Shown: in pieces, positions 12,728 to 24,799 of the stretch | Layout: every line of letters begins with the position of its first letter | Numbering within the stretch: position 1 is the stretch's first letter | Source: Pezizomycotina sp. ARF18 | Lineage: Eukaryota; Ascomycota | NCBI GenBank assembly: GCA_002224055.1 | Contig: AZLU01000059.1 | Span: 1 to 64,000, forward strand | Direction of reading: 5' to 3' | Length of the DNA stretch: 64,000 nucleotides | The notes under the pieces: generated by a model | What the model was told of the DNA's origin: nothing | Database searches by the model: none | The model's input: only the letters and a program-made list of their open reading frames with translations | Position numbers and translations under genes: made by a program

Positions 12728-13053
12728 ATGGATTCCAGCAATACAGCAACTCCAATGGAGCAAAGGAATAAAGACACCGAACGCAAAAACAACCAGCTGA
12801 CCATCTAAACCCTCGTACACAAGGCCTAAAGTTCCGTCTAGTCGATGACTATGTAGCTATTTCTCTTCCTCTCACATCTGCAGACTTTGGTACTTTACCT
12901 GTGTCAGCCTGGTACGAGCGGAAGTTCGTCGTCGTGACCAACGAACTGGAAGGGTTGTCTATAAGGATCGAGATTCAATCACTCATCGAGAACGCACGAA
13001 ACTCTTTGGGTTGCAGGAATCCATATAACGAGAGGTATCGCGAAGGCCATTAG
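12728..13053 (+). CDS. Small orphan ORF, one frame break
   Basis: ATG 12728 opens MDSSNTATPMEQRNKDTERK and is closed after 26 codons. An overlapping frame lacking its own ATG continues from about 12790 for about 85 codons to TAG 13051, including LKFRLVDDYVAISLPLTSAD, WYERKFVVVTNELEGL and IEIQSLIENARNSLGC. Joined by one indel this gives a protein of roughly 108 residues with ordinary coding composition. I recognise no domain. It lies 0.46 kb after the HEXXH gene on the same strand and could be an unrelated small gene or a distal exon. Confidence 0.35.
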
Positions 13054-13059
13054 TGATGG

Positions 13060-14720
13060 CGTGATAACGAGAAGGTTGCCTAGAACTGAAAGAAGTACCC
13101 GGATCCACCAAAGCTTTCGCAACAGATTTAAAAAAGCTTTAGGTCAAGAGTAGGACGACTAAGGATTCATGAGCAAAGTTTGCAAAAACCAAAAAAAGAA
13201 GAAAAGAAGAAAAAGAAAAGAAAAAGAAAAAGAAAAAGAAAAAAAAAGAAAAAGAAAAGAGAAAGAAAGCAAAGGAGCTTTTTATTCGAGGCGGGAGATG
13301 TCCAAGACCATTAAGCAAGCAAACTTAAACACGCAAGTGAGAGGTATATCATAAACATGTCAACTACTTCGCACGAATTGTATTCTGATGACTATTATCC
13401 CATTAACCCAATGATTACGACTTCTTTTCTGAAGAGCTCCTCTCAGAAGTATATCCAGAATTAGTATACTAGTAGCTTATCGTTAATTAGTTCTGCCCTG
13501 GAGGATAACGCGCTACTATACTCCGATATCGCTTCGTCTATAAGTTTTGAATGTTATCACGACCCATTGTTATATGAGCTCACAAAACCTTCATTATAGA
13601 TATAGGCGAGACTTTCTAATATCTTCGCCTATTCCTCCGCCATGTTCCTCTTTGAATTAGCATTATAAGTATTCCTGCATTCTCACTCGAACGATAATGT
13701 CCACACCGCCTCCCGAAACCCTTTTTTCTGCTCAACAATTGTGGAGCAATCTTACTATTTTACCTTGCTTAAACTCGTCTGCCTGATAGATACACGAACA
13801 ATTCGTGTATGCAGGAAGGATTTTAGGTGACCCACGTGGTCCATATATGCGGTTTCAACTTTTCAAGCCCAGAGAAAAGAAACGAAATAACCAAGGGCTG
13901 ATAATGCCTGACCCGAGATGTGTTATCAACGTACAACAGGCACTCGATCCGAGTTCACTGCAGGCTCGTTCGCTTACAATAGTCTAGACTAGAGGATTCC
14001 CTCTTTTTCAGAAGTAGTTAATTATTCCTATTGGTTTGTTTAGGGGAAACTATTAATAATATTAAACATTTCAAGGTTTCTTATATGCGGTTTTTAACGG
14101 CCCATGTTCGTGGTGAAATAAACAAGGTAGATAGAGTCAGGATGTCCAATCATATTTCGCGATCCTTCCTTTTTGAAAAGGGGAAAGGAGGGTAACAATA
14201 TCCATATTGTTCTTGAAAGATAGAGGTTTTTACCTCAATGGTTTAATATCAACATCCGTTGTTTCTTTTCGTCGTTTTATCAAGTCCCACGAATCTTTTT
14301 TAGGTTGACAGTCCATGTAAAATAAAAGAATAGGTTGTTTAAATGTGATATATATGGACAAAAATGATAGTAAAATGATCGCTATCACAAGGGGATTATA
14401 CTATGTTACAAAAAAAGTTTTGCACGTACGCAAATCGCTACAGGCAGATGTATGTATTTTATAAGCAATAAGAGAAGAGAAGCAATTGTCCAACGCCGAT
14501 ACCATATGAATATATATTGAAAATATAAAGTGATCAAGAAATATAAAGCTTCAGAACGATGAAATGTACTCGCCAAAATACTGATAGAAGAATATGAGCA
14601 AACTTTTCGTAAGAGAAATATTAATAGCGTTAATGAATAAAAAGGGAACGGAAGAAAAGAAAGGAAAATAACTCTATAATCATAACAGTCGTCAAACAAA
14701 GCCAAGCGGAAGTATATATA
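13060..14720. other. Intergenic, AT-rich
   Basis: Nothing supportable is seen. It includes an AAAAAG-type microsatellite at about 13190-13270 (which produces a false Lys/Glu-rich frame) and a 60-codon frame at 13805-13987 without recognisable features. Confidence 0.6.
13186..13272. repeat. AAAAAG microsatellite
   Basis: Tandem A-rich units separated by G on the plus strand; simple sequence, not coding. Confidence 0.9.
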
Positions 14721-14727
14721 ATTTTTT

Positions 14728-16544
14728 TTACTTCTGTCCGTTAAGGGTGTTCCTCTTCTTGCTTAGGAACTGCTTCACAGCATGGCTAAAAGGGTGGATG
14801 AGCTGGCTGGTCTCCTCATCCTTGGACTCAAAGGGCATGAGGGAAGCCGTAGCTAAACTGTTCATAAGGCACATCTTCAGCCCCTCGTGGATGTTATCCG
14901 GAGAAACCTGAGCGGCCTTGATGCGCTTGGAGCGGGTCTTGCAAAGGTAGCAAATGTCGCGGCCGACGACTTGCTTCTGCTTGAGGAGCCATGCGGCATC
15001 TATCCAAAATAACTGTCAGTAAAATATTATGGAAAGAATTGATAATATCGATGAAAAGTTGAATTTACCTTCTCTCCTCTTGAACTTGATCCTGGAAATA
15101 GGGAACGAGTTGTCGAGCGGCAAGCTATCGTCCAGGGGCCAGTAAGGGAAGCGGTCAGAGTGACCATCGGGAACGGTAACACGCCTCGGGTAGGGAGGCT
15201 GCTCGGTTACTTTTACAGTGACACCCGCAGGATCCCCGCCGTCGAGGGCAAAGGATGACTCGTTGACCTCCATAATGTGCGCGCGGTTTTCCCAGGCGAT
15301 ATACAGTACCAGGCTACATGGCTGCCGGTATTGAACGTGGTCCTCAAGGCCGTCAAGTTCCCTCTTATAGAAAGAAGGGCGGACGAAAGTTTGGTAGGAA
15401 ATGTCACCGGAAGAGCGGTGGCAGAGGTAGAGGGTAGCGTTGGTCTTTGGGTCTTCGCGGAGACCGTAATTAGTCTTGAAGGTGAATTCGACGTCTCGTT
15501 CAACCAGAATTTGGCCGTGAAGGAATTGGGCAGCAAGCCGGGGAAATTCTGTAAATAGTTAGATATGCGATCTCCAAAAAAAAGTCCTTATACAAAAATT
15601 AAGGGTTGGAAGTATTTACCAGTAGCCATTTCCGTCGAATCCTGATAGTAGATGTCCATCTCGCTTTCGACGTTTACTTTGAACTTTGGGATGTAAAGTG
15701 TTTGCGGAACATCGTCCCACTTTTCTGTGAACTTGGCAGTGAAGACCCGGCGCCCAACGAGGTTGACCTTGACAGTCATCAGGATATCTGCCGAAGGTTT
15801 TGTAGATGAGAACGGGTGGCGGTCGACTGAATAGAAAGAAATATGTTAGTAACTGCTAATCTATTCGCAAAGCGTCATCTTGTCTATGTTCTCTCAACTT
15901 ACTCCATCCTGAGAATACCCGGCCTTCTTTCCCCGAGAAGTACATCCTCCGCCTCTCGTTAACATCCTTGAAAATCTCGACGCTAGAGAATTTCTCGTTC
16001 ATGCCCTGATGGGAGGGAACGGTTGACCCGTAACGCCTAACCGGAAAGACTCTGGCTCGCTGTAAAGAAAGGAGTGAGCGGAGGAGCCTTGAAATACCAA
16101 AAAGGAAATTATAAGATGTCTAAACTTACAATAATAAACAAGTCGTCTCGCCTGACGATTGGAACTCCGTGACACCCAGAAGGTGTCTCACGAAACTCGA
16201 AGCCTCGCTATTCGAGTGAAAGTCCAATACCAAGTTCTGAGGTGTCCGCGTCCACCGTGGTCTAACGAAGAAAAGACCAACCCGCTTAAGCTCCGCATCT
16301 CCGAAGTCGTAATCGTACACAATCTCGGCGAGGTGGTGATCCCAATCACCCGCTGTAAATGTTGATGCCTTTGATATCGTTGAGCCGGAAGGTTCTTTGC
16401 AACGGCTGGCAGGTAGCTCGGCAGATCTATGTAGTCGTCCGTGCCCTCTTCGCCCGATGGGCAATAGAGATAGGGAGTATGAGGGAAAGTCGATCTCCTA
16501 AGGACGTGAAGCTGTATCTGCTGGCCTCTCTTGCCCTTATACAA
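14728..16544 (-). CDS. Five-exon orphan protein, about 500 residues
   Basis: I do not recognise the family, but the gene model is strong. Minus-strand exons at 16544-16130, 16059-15903, 15826-15620, 15548-15069 and 14999-14728 are separated by introns of about 70-76 nt. All introns are GT-AG (donors GTAAGT or GTAAAT, acceptors CAG or TAG) and the frame is kept across all four junctions. Readable segments include VPIVRRDDLFII, ARVFPVRRYGSTVPSHQGMN, TVKVNLVGRRVFTAKFTEKW, ERDVEFTFKTNYGLRED and a C-terminal part with CYLC (QVVGRDICYLCKTRSKR), ending at TAA 14728. The first exon shown is incomplete: its frame has no ATG, and it contains two or three frame changes at short G/C runs (for example near 16205 and 16370). 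No signal peptide, membrane helix or known catalytic motif is visible. The many beta-like, charged segments suggest a soluble protein. Confidence 0.65.
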
Positions 16545-16626
16545 GTTGTGATTTTGAATGACGCTGGAAGCGATTTTATTAGGCTAAATTTATTCATCAT
16601 GGAATAGAAAAATGGGTTGGATTATG

Positions 16627-16711
16627 GTTCCTACGTGTGAAACAGGCACTCATCCGACAATCTCGTACACGAGAAGGTCTTCGAGCTACCTACTGAGCTA
16701 ATGGACACCTT
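16627..16711 (-). other. tRNA-like remnant
   Basis: The minus strand begins GGTGTCCATTAGCTCAGTAGG, a perfect internal A-box (TAGCTCAGTAG) at the correct distance from a 7-base would-be acceptor arm. A TCTCG/CGAGA hairpin sits where the anticodon arm should be. About 80 nt downstream, AGGAACC can pair with 5 of 7 acceptor bases. The T arm lacks a canonical TTCRA loop and the anticodon loop is too short. It is best read as a tRNA pseudogene or a tRNA-derived SINE head, not a working tRNA. Confidence 0.3.
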
Positions 16712-16829
16712 TTCCATAGTAGAGTTCATGGTTTTGATGCTAAAGTCGAAATTGTTGTTTTCGTTATATTGAATTACAGACGGACTCATTCCCACAATAA
16801 GCTCCTAGGCAACCGAAGGAAAAAGAATG

Positions 16830-18680
16830 TCGAAAATAAAATCCGAATCCGAAGTCGTTAATGAACCATACGACGATCGAAAGTTCAAATGCCCGTTTTC
16901 TCTTGCTATTTGTGTCGGTAAATTTTCAGACTTTGCCACTTTCCTGGGGAGATATACGCAAAGACTTAATATCCTTGATACTAGTAAGAGATTTCCTTAT
17001 AAAGATGAGATAATGATTATAAACTCCTGCACCCAGTAGAAGATATGAGTAGATATACTAGAGAAACGAGAAAGGACTCGTGATTGTTCGAGATGATTAA
17101 AGGTGAAAACGAAAAACTTGAGTAGTGAACAGGATTCACGGCAGAGTATATATGAACCAGAATGTCACTTACGCCCACCACGACGGATGGATACACCGGC
17201 CCTTTAAACAAATAATAATCAACCTTACACTGTTCGGTTCGGTCATGGACGACGGACCCACATTTTGCTTATTTTCCTCTATTTGGAGCGTCGATAAACA
17301 ACCTATCAACTTCGAAAAAAAGAAATTATAGAAAAGAAATAAGGAAAGAAAAGTGAAAAGGGAAGTAGAAGAAAAAAAGAAAAGAGAAACATGCAAAAGA
17401 AAAATAGCGAAAATATAATAATAAAGAACCCTGGTGAGTATCGGCGTCCATTGAAGCGCTAACCTCCAATATAGAATTATCACCAAGCGCAGCAAAGTAT
17501 TGATTGCTTCGGTGGTGTGGTTTAGAGTAGGAAGGAACTCCCCACCTTCCGAATTCCCTTGCAAAAAGATAGTACTCCCGAAAAGGGGGGTCTACCTCAT
17601 GTCACAGACACGCACACATCCATATTGTTTATCGATGCCTCGCGGGGACACCGTGGAACAATAGTGGAAGCCTCTGTGAGATTGTGGGCAGCTTACCACT
17701 CTTGATATATGCAGCCTGAAGACTTCCTGCGGGAGCGGTTAGGTTTCAAGCACGTTAGTTGGAACCTTTAGAAACGAAACAATGAAACGTCAAAACTCAG
17801 GAAATAACAATAATAAACATTCATTGTTAATTGCTTCACCACTCCAGGCGGACATAGATACCCCGGTGACCTGCAAAACGGAGTTTAAAAAAATGTCCGA
17901 ATAGTATATCTGCGTCCGAACGGGGCAGTTATTCTGGAGATCTACTCAAGCAAATTTCGTATATACTGAACGAAAATTTTCACCTTTGCTCAAAGCAGCG
18001 CGGGCACCTGTTCTGATTGCCACCGCCGCGTGGGTTTTAAGGGTATTTTTTTTTTTTTTTTTTTTTTTTTCGGAAATGATATTCCATCTGTTCCTTTGCT
18101 TTATTAGAAGACCTGTCGAATTCATAGGAGAATTTCTCAGCAGAATTGTTTTGGCCCCCGTCAAATAGAACTAGAATACCGGTAGAAGGACAGAATAGAG
18201 AGGGAAAAGGGAAGCAAGCATGGAAGCTACCCTCGCACTAAGACCTGCATATTGGGAACCTATAGTGGATGCGCCACATCTTGTTAAGACTGCCGCCTAG
18301 TTTTGCTCGGTTTTCTTTCCTTCTTTCCCCTGGTGCCCTGCCTTTTGGATGTTTTCCACTCACCCACTTTTGTCTTTGTACACGGCTAGTTCTATAAACC
18401 AGCGATTCTTCTTGAGATATCGAATTTATCCATTCGCCTAGACCTTCTTATTATTAGCTAATGAAAAACGGTTTGCGAAGAAATTTTTTTTTCATCGGGA
18501 GATCGGGGAGCATCCGGCAGCAAATTGCCGACTCTCTAGGCTCCCGCCAACCCAATAATATAGATTATTTGGCTATGAGCCTCAGGCTCGACGCTAACCT
18601 GCTTCTCCCAAATCCAACGCCATTCCTCGGATTGCGCACATGTCAATCACGCAACCTCGAATGATGATGAAAAGATCACT
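16830..18680. other. Intergenic, no supportable gene
   Basis: Contains a 70-codon plus-strand frame (16827-17039, MSKIKSESEVVNEPYDD...) with plausible composition but no homology I can name, an A/G-rich stretch around 17310-17400, and a T tract near 18044-18070. Nothing else stands out. Confidence 0.5.
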
Positions 18681-18682
18681 CA

Positions 18683-19037
18683 CTAGTTGACGCTCACATT
18701 TATAATGGTCACGATTCTTCTCGAGGTAAACCGCTCACGTTTCCATGAAACTGGGCGTAGATAAAGCTCAATTGACGAAACGTAGGCATCATACCGGCTA
18801 TTGTTTATGGTCATTCTGGGGTCGGGGTTTAACATGACCCCGAGTCTTGGAAGCAGTGTGTTCCAGTTCACCCATGGAAGTGGGCTTCGTGAACAACTCC
18901 AGTTTAGGAAGCACATTGTATAGGCTTTTTTCTTCTAAGCCTCGAACCAAGCCATCGCGAAAAATTGGAGGTAAGTTTGTACGACTCTCGGTGATACACG
19001 AAACGGCCAATTCTGTTTGCCTGGATGGCAAAAACAT
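18683..19037 (-). CDS. Small orphan ORF, about 118 residues, one frame break
   Basis: From ATG 19037 the minus strand reads MFLPSRQTELAVSCITES through LYNVLPKLELFTKPTSMGEL. After one base-level break near 18862 it continues in the neighbouring frame as LLPRLGVMLNPDPRMTINNS and VSSIELYLRPVSWKRERF to TAG 18683. Both halves have normal coding composition, and the break lies in a CACAC context. I recognise no domain. It is isolated from other genes and might be a C-terminal exon of a longer gene. Confidence 0.35.
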
Positions 19038-19049
19038 AGTTTGAGTGAG

Positions 19050-22000
19050 GTTTAAAGCGGTTATTGATTAGTTAGGTAGGTAAGTCTAACGTAATGATTT
19101 TGAAACCTTTTGATCTTGGGAAAGGGGGTGCTAGGCGGCAAAGCAGTCTTATTTTCTTTGCCTTTCGTTATGAAACGCGCGAGAAAACATGAGAAAGAGA
19201 GAAGCTATATTCCGCAATAAACCGAGCTACGCTTAGAAAAGCCCGTTCTCCGAGCAACTTCTAGTATATCCTCATTTCGTTTTTTCGTTTAAATATCATA
19301 ACCGAATGGACACCTAGAGGAGATTATTGTTCCAGGGAACCGAAAAGCCCGTCTGCAAGTGATCTGATACCGGAGTGCACGTTCCCCTATTTTTGCTCGA
19401 GCTGTCGAGGCCAGGCAAAGCTTCCCTTGGGGACGTGGAACCGAATTCGGTAACTCCACACAGACCGAAGAACATGTATCCGTAATTGCAGAATGGAAGA
19501 TAAAATGGCGCTCTTTTTCCGGTATGTTTCTTCTGCCTGGAGGACCTACAATAACAAAATTTTCTCAAAAAACAATAAACCACTACAAATCTGGGAAATT
19601 ACTAAACGAAACGGACAGAGACAAGAGCTCGCTCGCTCGCGAAGGGTATGCATGCACTTCTTCTTTTCTTTCTTTCTTTTTTTGATCCACTTAGCACGTT
19701 TTTTGCTATGCGTCGTCCGCGTGGACGCTAGGGAGAGTGCATTGCCATGTCCCTATTGTTCGCATGGAATTCGAACCGTAGTTCCGTCCTTTGGCGACGG
19801 CAAGGATTCCGCTTTTTTTTCTTTCGCTCGTCTGTATGCCCTATCGCCAGTCCTCACATCTTCTCCTGACCTCGTAATAGCCTGGAAAGGTGGAGAAGTG
19901 TCTTAACGAGGGTAGGTGTAGTGAAAGAAATGGCCTGTTTTCGAGTTGTTCATGATAGCGAGTCGCAGAAATGAATATATACCGACAGGTTCTGTTAGTT
20001 AAGGGCTGACAAGGTTAGCTATCAACCAGGGTGGTTGTAACGAAATTGATGACCCCCTGCCAGCCGTTTTCGCCGAATGCATTGCTGAGATGATTATTGA
20101 AGCTATCTGCCGTGATAAGATAATTTGTGTCAAAGAGGGTATGATATAGGACAAGAATTGGTCTGCAACCACAAGAGCCCGATGCAGATCTGCTCGGCCT
20201 AGCGGTGCTTCAACTTACGACCGGGAGAATTCCCTTTCAAAAATACTTAATAAATATAAGAGCTAGAGTGCTAGCGCGCATGCTTCCTCGGCATTAATAC
20301 TTCTCTGTAGTATTTCCCTAGCTATGTTATAGCACCTCTACTTTAGTTATTCGTACCTAGCTTGCTAGTTTCCAGGCTATAATACATCTATAATACTTTA
20401 GTAGCTATACTACGCCTTTACAAGGCTTTACTTTACTAAAGCGGTTGTTTTACTCCACCAAAGCAGTTGTTGTGCGTTACTAAAGCAGTTGCTTTGCTTT
20501 TGTGTCAAAGAGGGTATGATATAGGAGAGTCAATATTTTCTACTTTCATAATTCTTGGACCGTTTGATATTTCTTTCAAACCTCCTCCACAACCACGGAT
20601 GGAGGTAAGAACAAGCAAATAACAACAATAATATGAAAATCAATAAAGTGGATTATATATAGTTTACGTCGTAAGATCCTTTGACACTTCGCAACTCACA
20701 ATGCAAATATCTTGACGATTTCATTACCGACAAAGCGCCATACTAGCAATTCAAGGTCTTCTACGTCGAATCACATCCAGGAAATCAAATATCATATCAC
20801 GCAATGTAAAGGTGCCACATCTTTAAGGCGGGCTTCTTTCTTTTTTGGGGGGCATGGGAAAAAAGCAAGACCCTTTCCCCATTTTCTTTATCTTCCTTTT
20901 TATTATTATGACTATTTCGACGTTGTCCGTTTGTGAAAAAAGGAAAACTCTAGCTCTTGTATGTAAAGAAGAGCCAGTAAGGGTTGATAATGTTTCCCAT
21001 TTCTCCTCCAACCTCTGCCGAAATGCAGATAAATAATAACAAAAAAAAGGTCCCCCTCTCTCGATTGATTCGTTGTCCCATGCATCGCCGTGCATGATTG
21101 TCGATAAGGGTCGTTCGCCCAAGAAAAAAGGGTCAAAAAAAAAAAAAAAAAAAAAAAAAAACTACGGGGTCCATACCCCTCCCGTATAATTGTTGATTTT
21201 ACGTAGTTTTACGGGAAACATCTACGTCGTCGGGAGCCGATATCGGACAGATTGGCCGAATGGACGTAGAGACCGGGAAATGGAGACAGCTTTCAGCTTC
21301 CTTTGCAGTCCCTGACGTCGCTAGGGTTTACGATGGTGTACCGCGCTACACCGTTCCTCCTCTAAACCTCCTCTCCTCCGCCTCCGCCTACTACTCTCCT
21401 CCTCCACCTCCTCCACTTCTTCCCCTATACGCGTTTTTCTTTATTTCAAATTGAATTTGTACAGAGACGAAGAATAGTATGCCAATGTCACTTTATCAAG
21501 GACCCATTCAGATAAAACGAAACACTTCCATCGAATATATCTTCTTCTGGCAAAGAAATAACCCGAGGAAAACGCCAATTGACGAGCGTATCTTCAGAGA
21601 ATTCAAAGCCAGAAACAAAACATATTGATGAAAGATATTTACGCTCTTCCGGTGAATCTTTAGATCTTTGTCACGCACATATCACCGAGCAGAAAGGCAA
21701 GTTCGCTGGGACGTGGCTCAGGCAAGTAAAAAGGCATGCTCGCCAGAAAGGGTGAACAGCTCCGAAAAGAAACACGCGCAATAATAAAGTAAAGAAAAAA
21801 CAAAAGTTGCACTCTTCAAGGCTTCTTCCTCGATGATGATAGTTTAAAGGCTGCAATCCGGCTTATAGTCAGGCATACGCACTATCCATTTTTAAGTTTA
21901 CCATGGAAAAGGCCTTCTTTGTCCCAGTCAGTCTCCTCATTTCCTATCAGGTGGAAGGAAAAAGTAGACAATGGGAAGGGCATCGAAGAGCTATTTCGGA

Positions 22001-23400
22001 TAATGCAGCGCGGAACGATTAAAGTAGTGCCTTGACCACTTTGTAAGATGCAGCAGATCGTAGGTGGTATAGTTAAGTAGAACAAAGGAAAACGGTAATA
22101 CTTTTTGGTCAAAAAGCCTTCAAAAGCTGCTCCAGTGGACTTAAGTCAGGATGCGCAACATCGTTGAGCGAAAGCCAGTTCACCAAGGAGGGCACAGAGG
22201 GGTTCGAGGAACAAGCCTCTCTTCCCATAACTGCCGTCCGTTTGCCACTGAAAGATAACCCTTCATGCTTTTTATGTGATAAACGAGCGTGGAAGGAAAA
22301 TCTTCAAGATATTTCATGTGAAACTTTTTAGTTTTCTTTGAGTGACTGTCTTTGCGACTTTGTTAAAACAATGCAGATGCAATGATATCAAAAATAAAAG
22401 ATAAAAAGAAGCAAAGAGTAAACGTTTTCCAAGAATGATGAACTTTGAGTAGAGAGAATTGAAGAAGGCTTATAAAAGGCAATGATAAGAAAGAATAAAA
22501 AAGTATTTGGTTAGCAAAGATGAAGAATTAATAAGTAGTTGAAAGAGGAGGAAAATGATAATAAGTTGAAAGCCAGAAGAATATCAAATGAAGTAACAGT
22601 CACCAAGACAAGAATGCAGACGCGAAGTTCAGGATGAGCCACCAAGATAGACCAGAAAAGACTCGCAAGGATCCCAAGGAAACAGAAGAACACCGCCTAG
22701 TACATGATTTTTCCGAAAGCACAAGGAGACTATTAGGGGGGAAAAGAAGTTAATAGGATATCAAGAGGAAGGGGAAAAAAGGAAACTGGTATACTGGCAA
22801 AATGTCATGCTCAGCATCACCTTGACAACCAGGAAGATTAAAAGAAATAGAAGGAAAGAGGAGATGCAAGGAAATAAGCCACAAAGAAAAGATACAAAAG
22901 ATGCAAATACAGGAGAGCAATAGAGAAAAAGGAGAGGTGTTCCTTTTTTTTGTAAATTTCCTTTTTTGGTAGTGATTCTGATCCTTTGCCTTCAAACGAG
23001 AAGAGAAAACATGCAAGCGCGAAGCAATGGTTATGCTTTTGTTTTGGACTGAAGGAAATGAGATTTGAAATCGAGGGAAAAACGCATCGAGGAAGAGTGA
23101 AGCAGCAGCAATAAGTGGATATAAAAAAAGCGCGTTCAGCATATTCGGAGGAAGAGAAACGAAAATGGACGAACAAATACTGAAGATTGAACCGATGGAA
23201 AGAAGAGAAAATGCAAAAGTGGAAAACCGGAATGAAGGAGAAAAGAATCGATATGTATATATTAAATCTCTTTCGCAGGAAACCCTTCTATTCCTATTTC
23301 TCTGCCCTCCCAACTTCCAAGTATCGATAGCTCGAAACAAGGATTCGGGAGTGAAGTGATATAAGAAAAGAGTGACGGTTGCTAGAGTAAAATCTTTCCA
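19050..23400. other. Gene-poor region with one unusual direct repeat
   Basis: The longest frame (plus, 19493-19906, 137 codons) contains a CPYC motif and a hydrophobic stretch but nothing diagnostic. A 28-base direct repeat pair lies at 20124 and 20499 (listed separately). A 27-base A tract is at 21135-21161. The A/G-rich stretch 22380-23200 gives long Ser/Phe-rich frames on the minus strand that look like composition artefacts. Confidence 0.5.
20124..20526. repeat. 28-base direct repeats flanking 347 bases
   Basis: The 28-base sequence beginning TTTGTGTCAAAGAGGG occurs identically at 20124-20151 and 20499-20526. The 347 bases between end with three copies of AAAGC(A/G)GTTG spaced 22 bases apart (20438, 20460, 20482). 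The insert also contains a sequence near 20195-20210 matching 10 of 11 positions of a Pol III A-box. It could be a small non-autonomous element with an unusually long target duplication, or a tandem-duplication product. Confidence 0.7.
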
Positions 23401-23410
23401 TATTTTTAGA

Positions 23411-24610
23411 TCATTTCTCCTTCCCACCTGTCCGGGGGCGGGAGTGCGGGACGCTGCTGGTAGTAAGGACCAGCCAGGCCGCCTGCGAGGACGACACGTC
23501 CGGTGCGTCCTTCCCTTTCACGCCGTCTCTCCCTCTCCGCCTCTTGGAATGCTCAATCCTTCGATCTTCATCCCACCGCCTCTGCTCTTCAGCAGCGTTG
23601 TAGCGCTCGGAAGCGGAACTATGACTGCTGGAGCTGCTGCCGCCATTGCTGCTCGCGTTGGAGGACTTTCGAGAACGATGTTCGCGCGAACGAGTCACCG
23701 GCCTTTGAGGCTGGGGCTCGTGGTAGCGATCATCGTAGGAGTCAAAAGATTCCGCCATGGAGCTTGATGACGACTGGCTCTTGATCTTGTTGAAGCGGGG
23801 TTTGCGCCTGAGCTGCTTTAGGTTCTGGGCCGAGCTGTAGTCCTGTTCCGTAGGATAATACGGCCAAGGGCTACTTGCCTGCGGCTCGTACGGCCAGCTG
23901 CTGCCCATACCGGGCATTGGCGGATAGAAGGGCATCTCAGGGAACTCATCGATGGAAGGTGGGCGAAACTTTTGAGTGGGAGCGGGCGGTGGAGGAGGCG
24001 CACCAAGTGGGCTCTGGCGCGACAGTCTCCGTACCGATTTCGGAGGGGTAGTGGTGGTGCGAGGTGTGTGACGAACGAGCCATCGTCGAAATCAAATTCG
24101 ATGGTCATGTCGAATCCCATCGAAGGCTATACCTCGGCATTTTCTCTTTCCTCTCCGACCCGCCAAAGGCCGGGGTCTTTGGTCTTGGTTCGTGGTATTG
24201 CTCCTGCTCGTGCGATTGGGGGTAATTGCCGCTAGCAGGGTGGAGTATTGTCCGTCGTAAAAAGGACAAGAGGAACAATTGCACGGGCAGACGCCATCTG
24301 GGGTCTCTTCCGTGTGGAAAAAGTTCTCGCGGATTTCCTTTCTCTTCTTCCCGCGCTTCGGAGTTTCCTCCTCCTCTATGATTTCCTTCGAGTACGAAGT
24401 GATTGTGAAACATTGTATTTGCTGATTGGGTCCGCGAACCGTACCTTTTTCTTAATCTTCGGTTGGACGAATGTTGGATGACACCTCTATATAATGCCGG
24501 AGACGGAGGTGTGGCGGTCGTCGAGCTGGGAGACGCGCATGGCGAAGAAGACGCTGAACTGGACAGACATGACTTCTTGGGAGTGCTGACGCATGTAACC
24601 GAAAGAAAGA
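23411..24610 (-). CDS. Ser/Pro-rich protein with Cys cluster and RVxF-like motif
   Basis: I do not recognise a named family. The minus strand reads, in order, a Ser/Thr/Pro-rich start (STPKKSCLSSSASSSPCASP), RLRKKVRFADP (a good match to the K/R-V-x-F docking motif of PP1 partners), EIIEEEETPKRGKKRKEIRE, a compact Cys cluster (DGVCPCNCSSCPFYDG), and DMTIEFDFDDGSF. Then come a Pro-rich run, FPEMPFYPPMPGMGSSWPYE, and a Ser/Arg/Glu-rich tail ending near 23411. These pieces need several one-base frame corrections, mostly at short A/C runs, plus either an in-frame TAG near 24128 or an intron there. Low-complexity linkers around short motifs suggest a scaffold or regulatory protein. An upstream exon around 24800-25030 ending in a GTACGT donor may belong to it. 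Confidence 0.5.
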
Positions 24611-24799
24611 TGGTTTTGGGGAATTAGATTTAGAAGAGAAAAATAAAAATGAAAATGAAAAATGAGAAATACAAATAATATGAACCAATATAGCTCGTGT
24701 AGTGATATAAAAACCATTGAGATTCGCGAGCGAGCCAAAACGGCACAAAGGAAAGAATCCCAGCAAGGATCACCAAAGACGCAGAAACTAGCTATTGGC

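Noticed and set aside
13169-13354. Lys/Glu-rich 61-codon ORF
   Set aside because: Translation of an AAAAAG microsatellite.
19745-19842. B-box-like GGTTCGAATTCC on the minus strand with a CCGTC/GACGG hairpin, possible tRNA
   Set aside because: No A-box, no T at position 33, and no acceptor pairing; judged coincidence.
22750-23427. 225-codon minus-strand ORF, the longest in the window
   Set aside because: Phe/Ser/Leu-rich composition arises from an A/G-rich plus strand; no domain, no splice context, and it has two overlapping frames of similar character.
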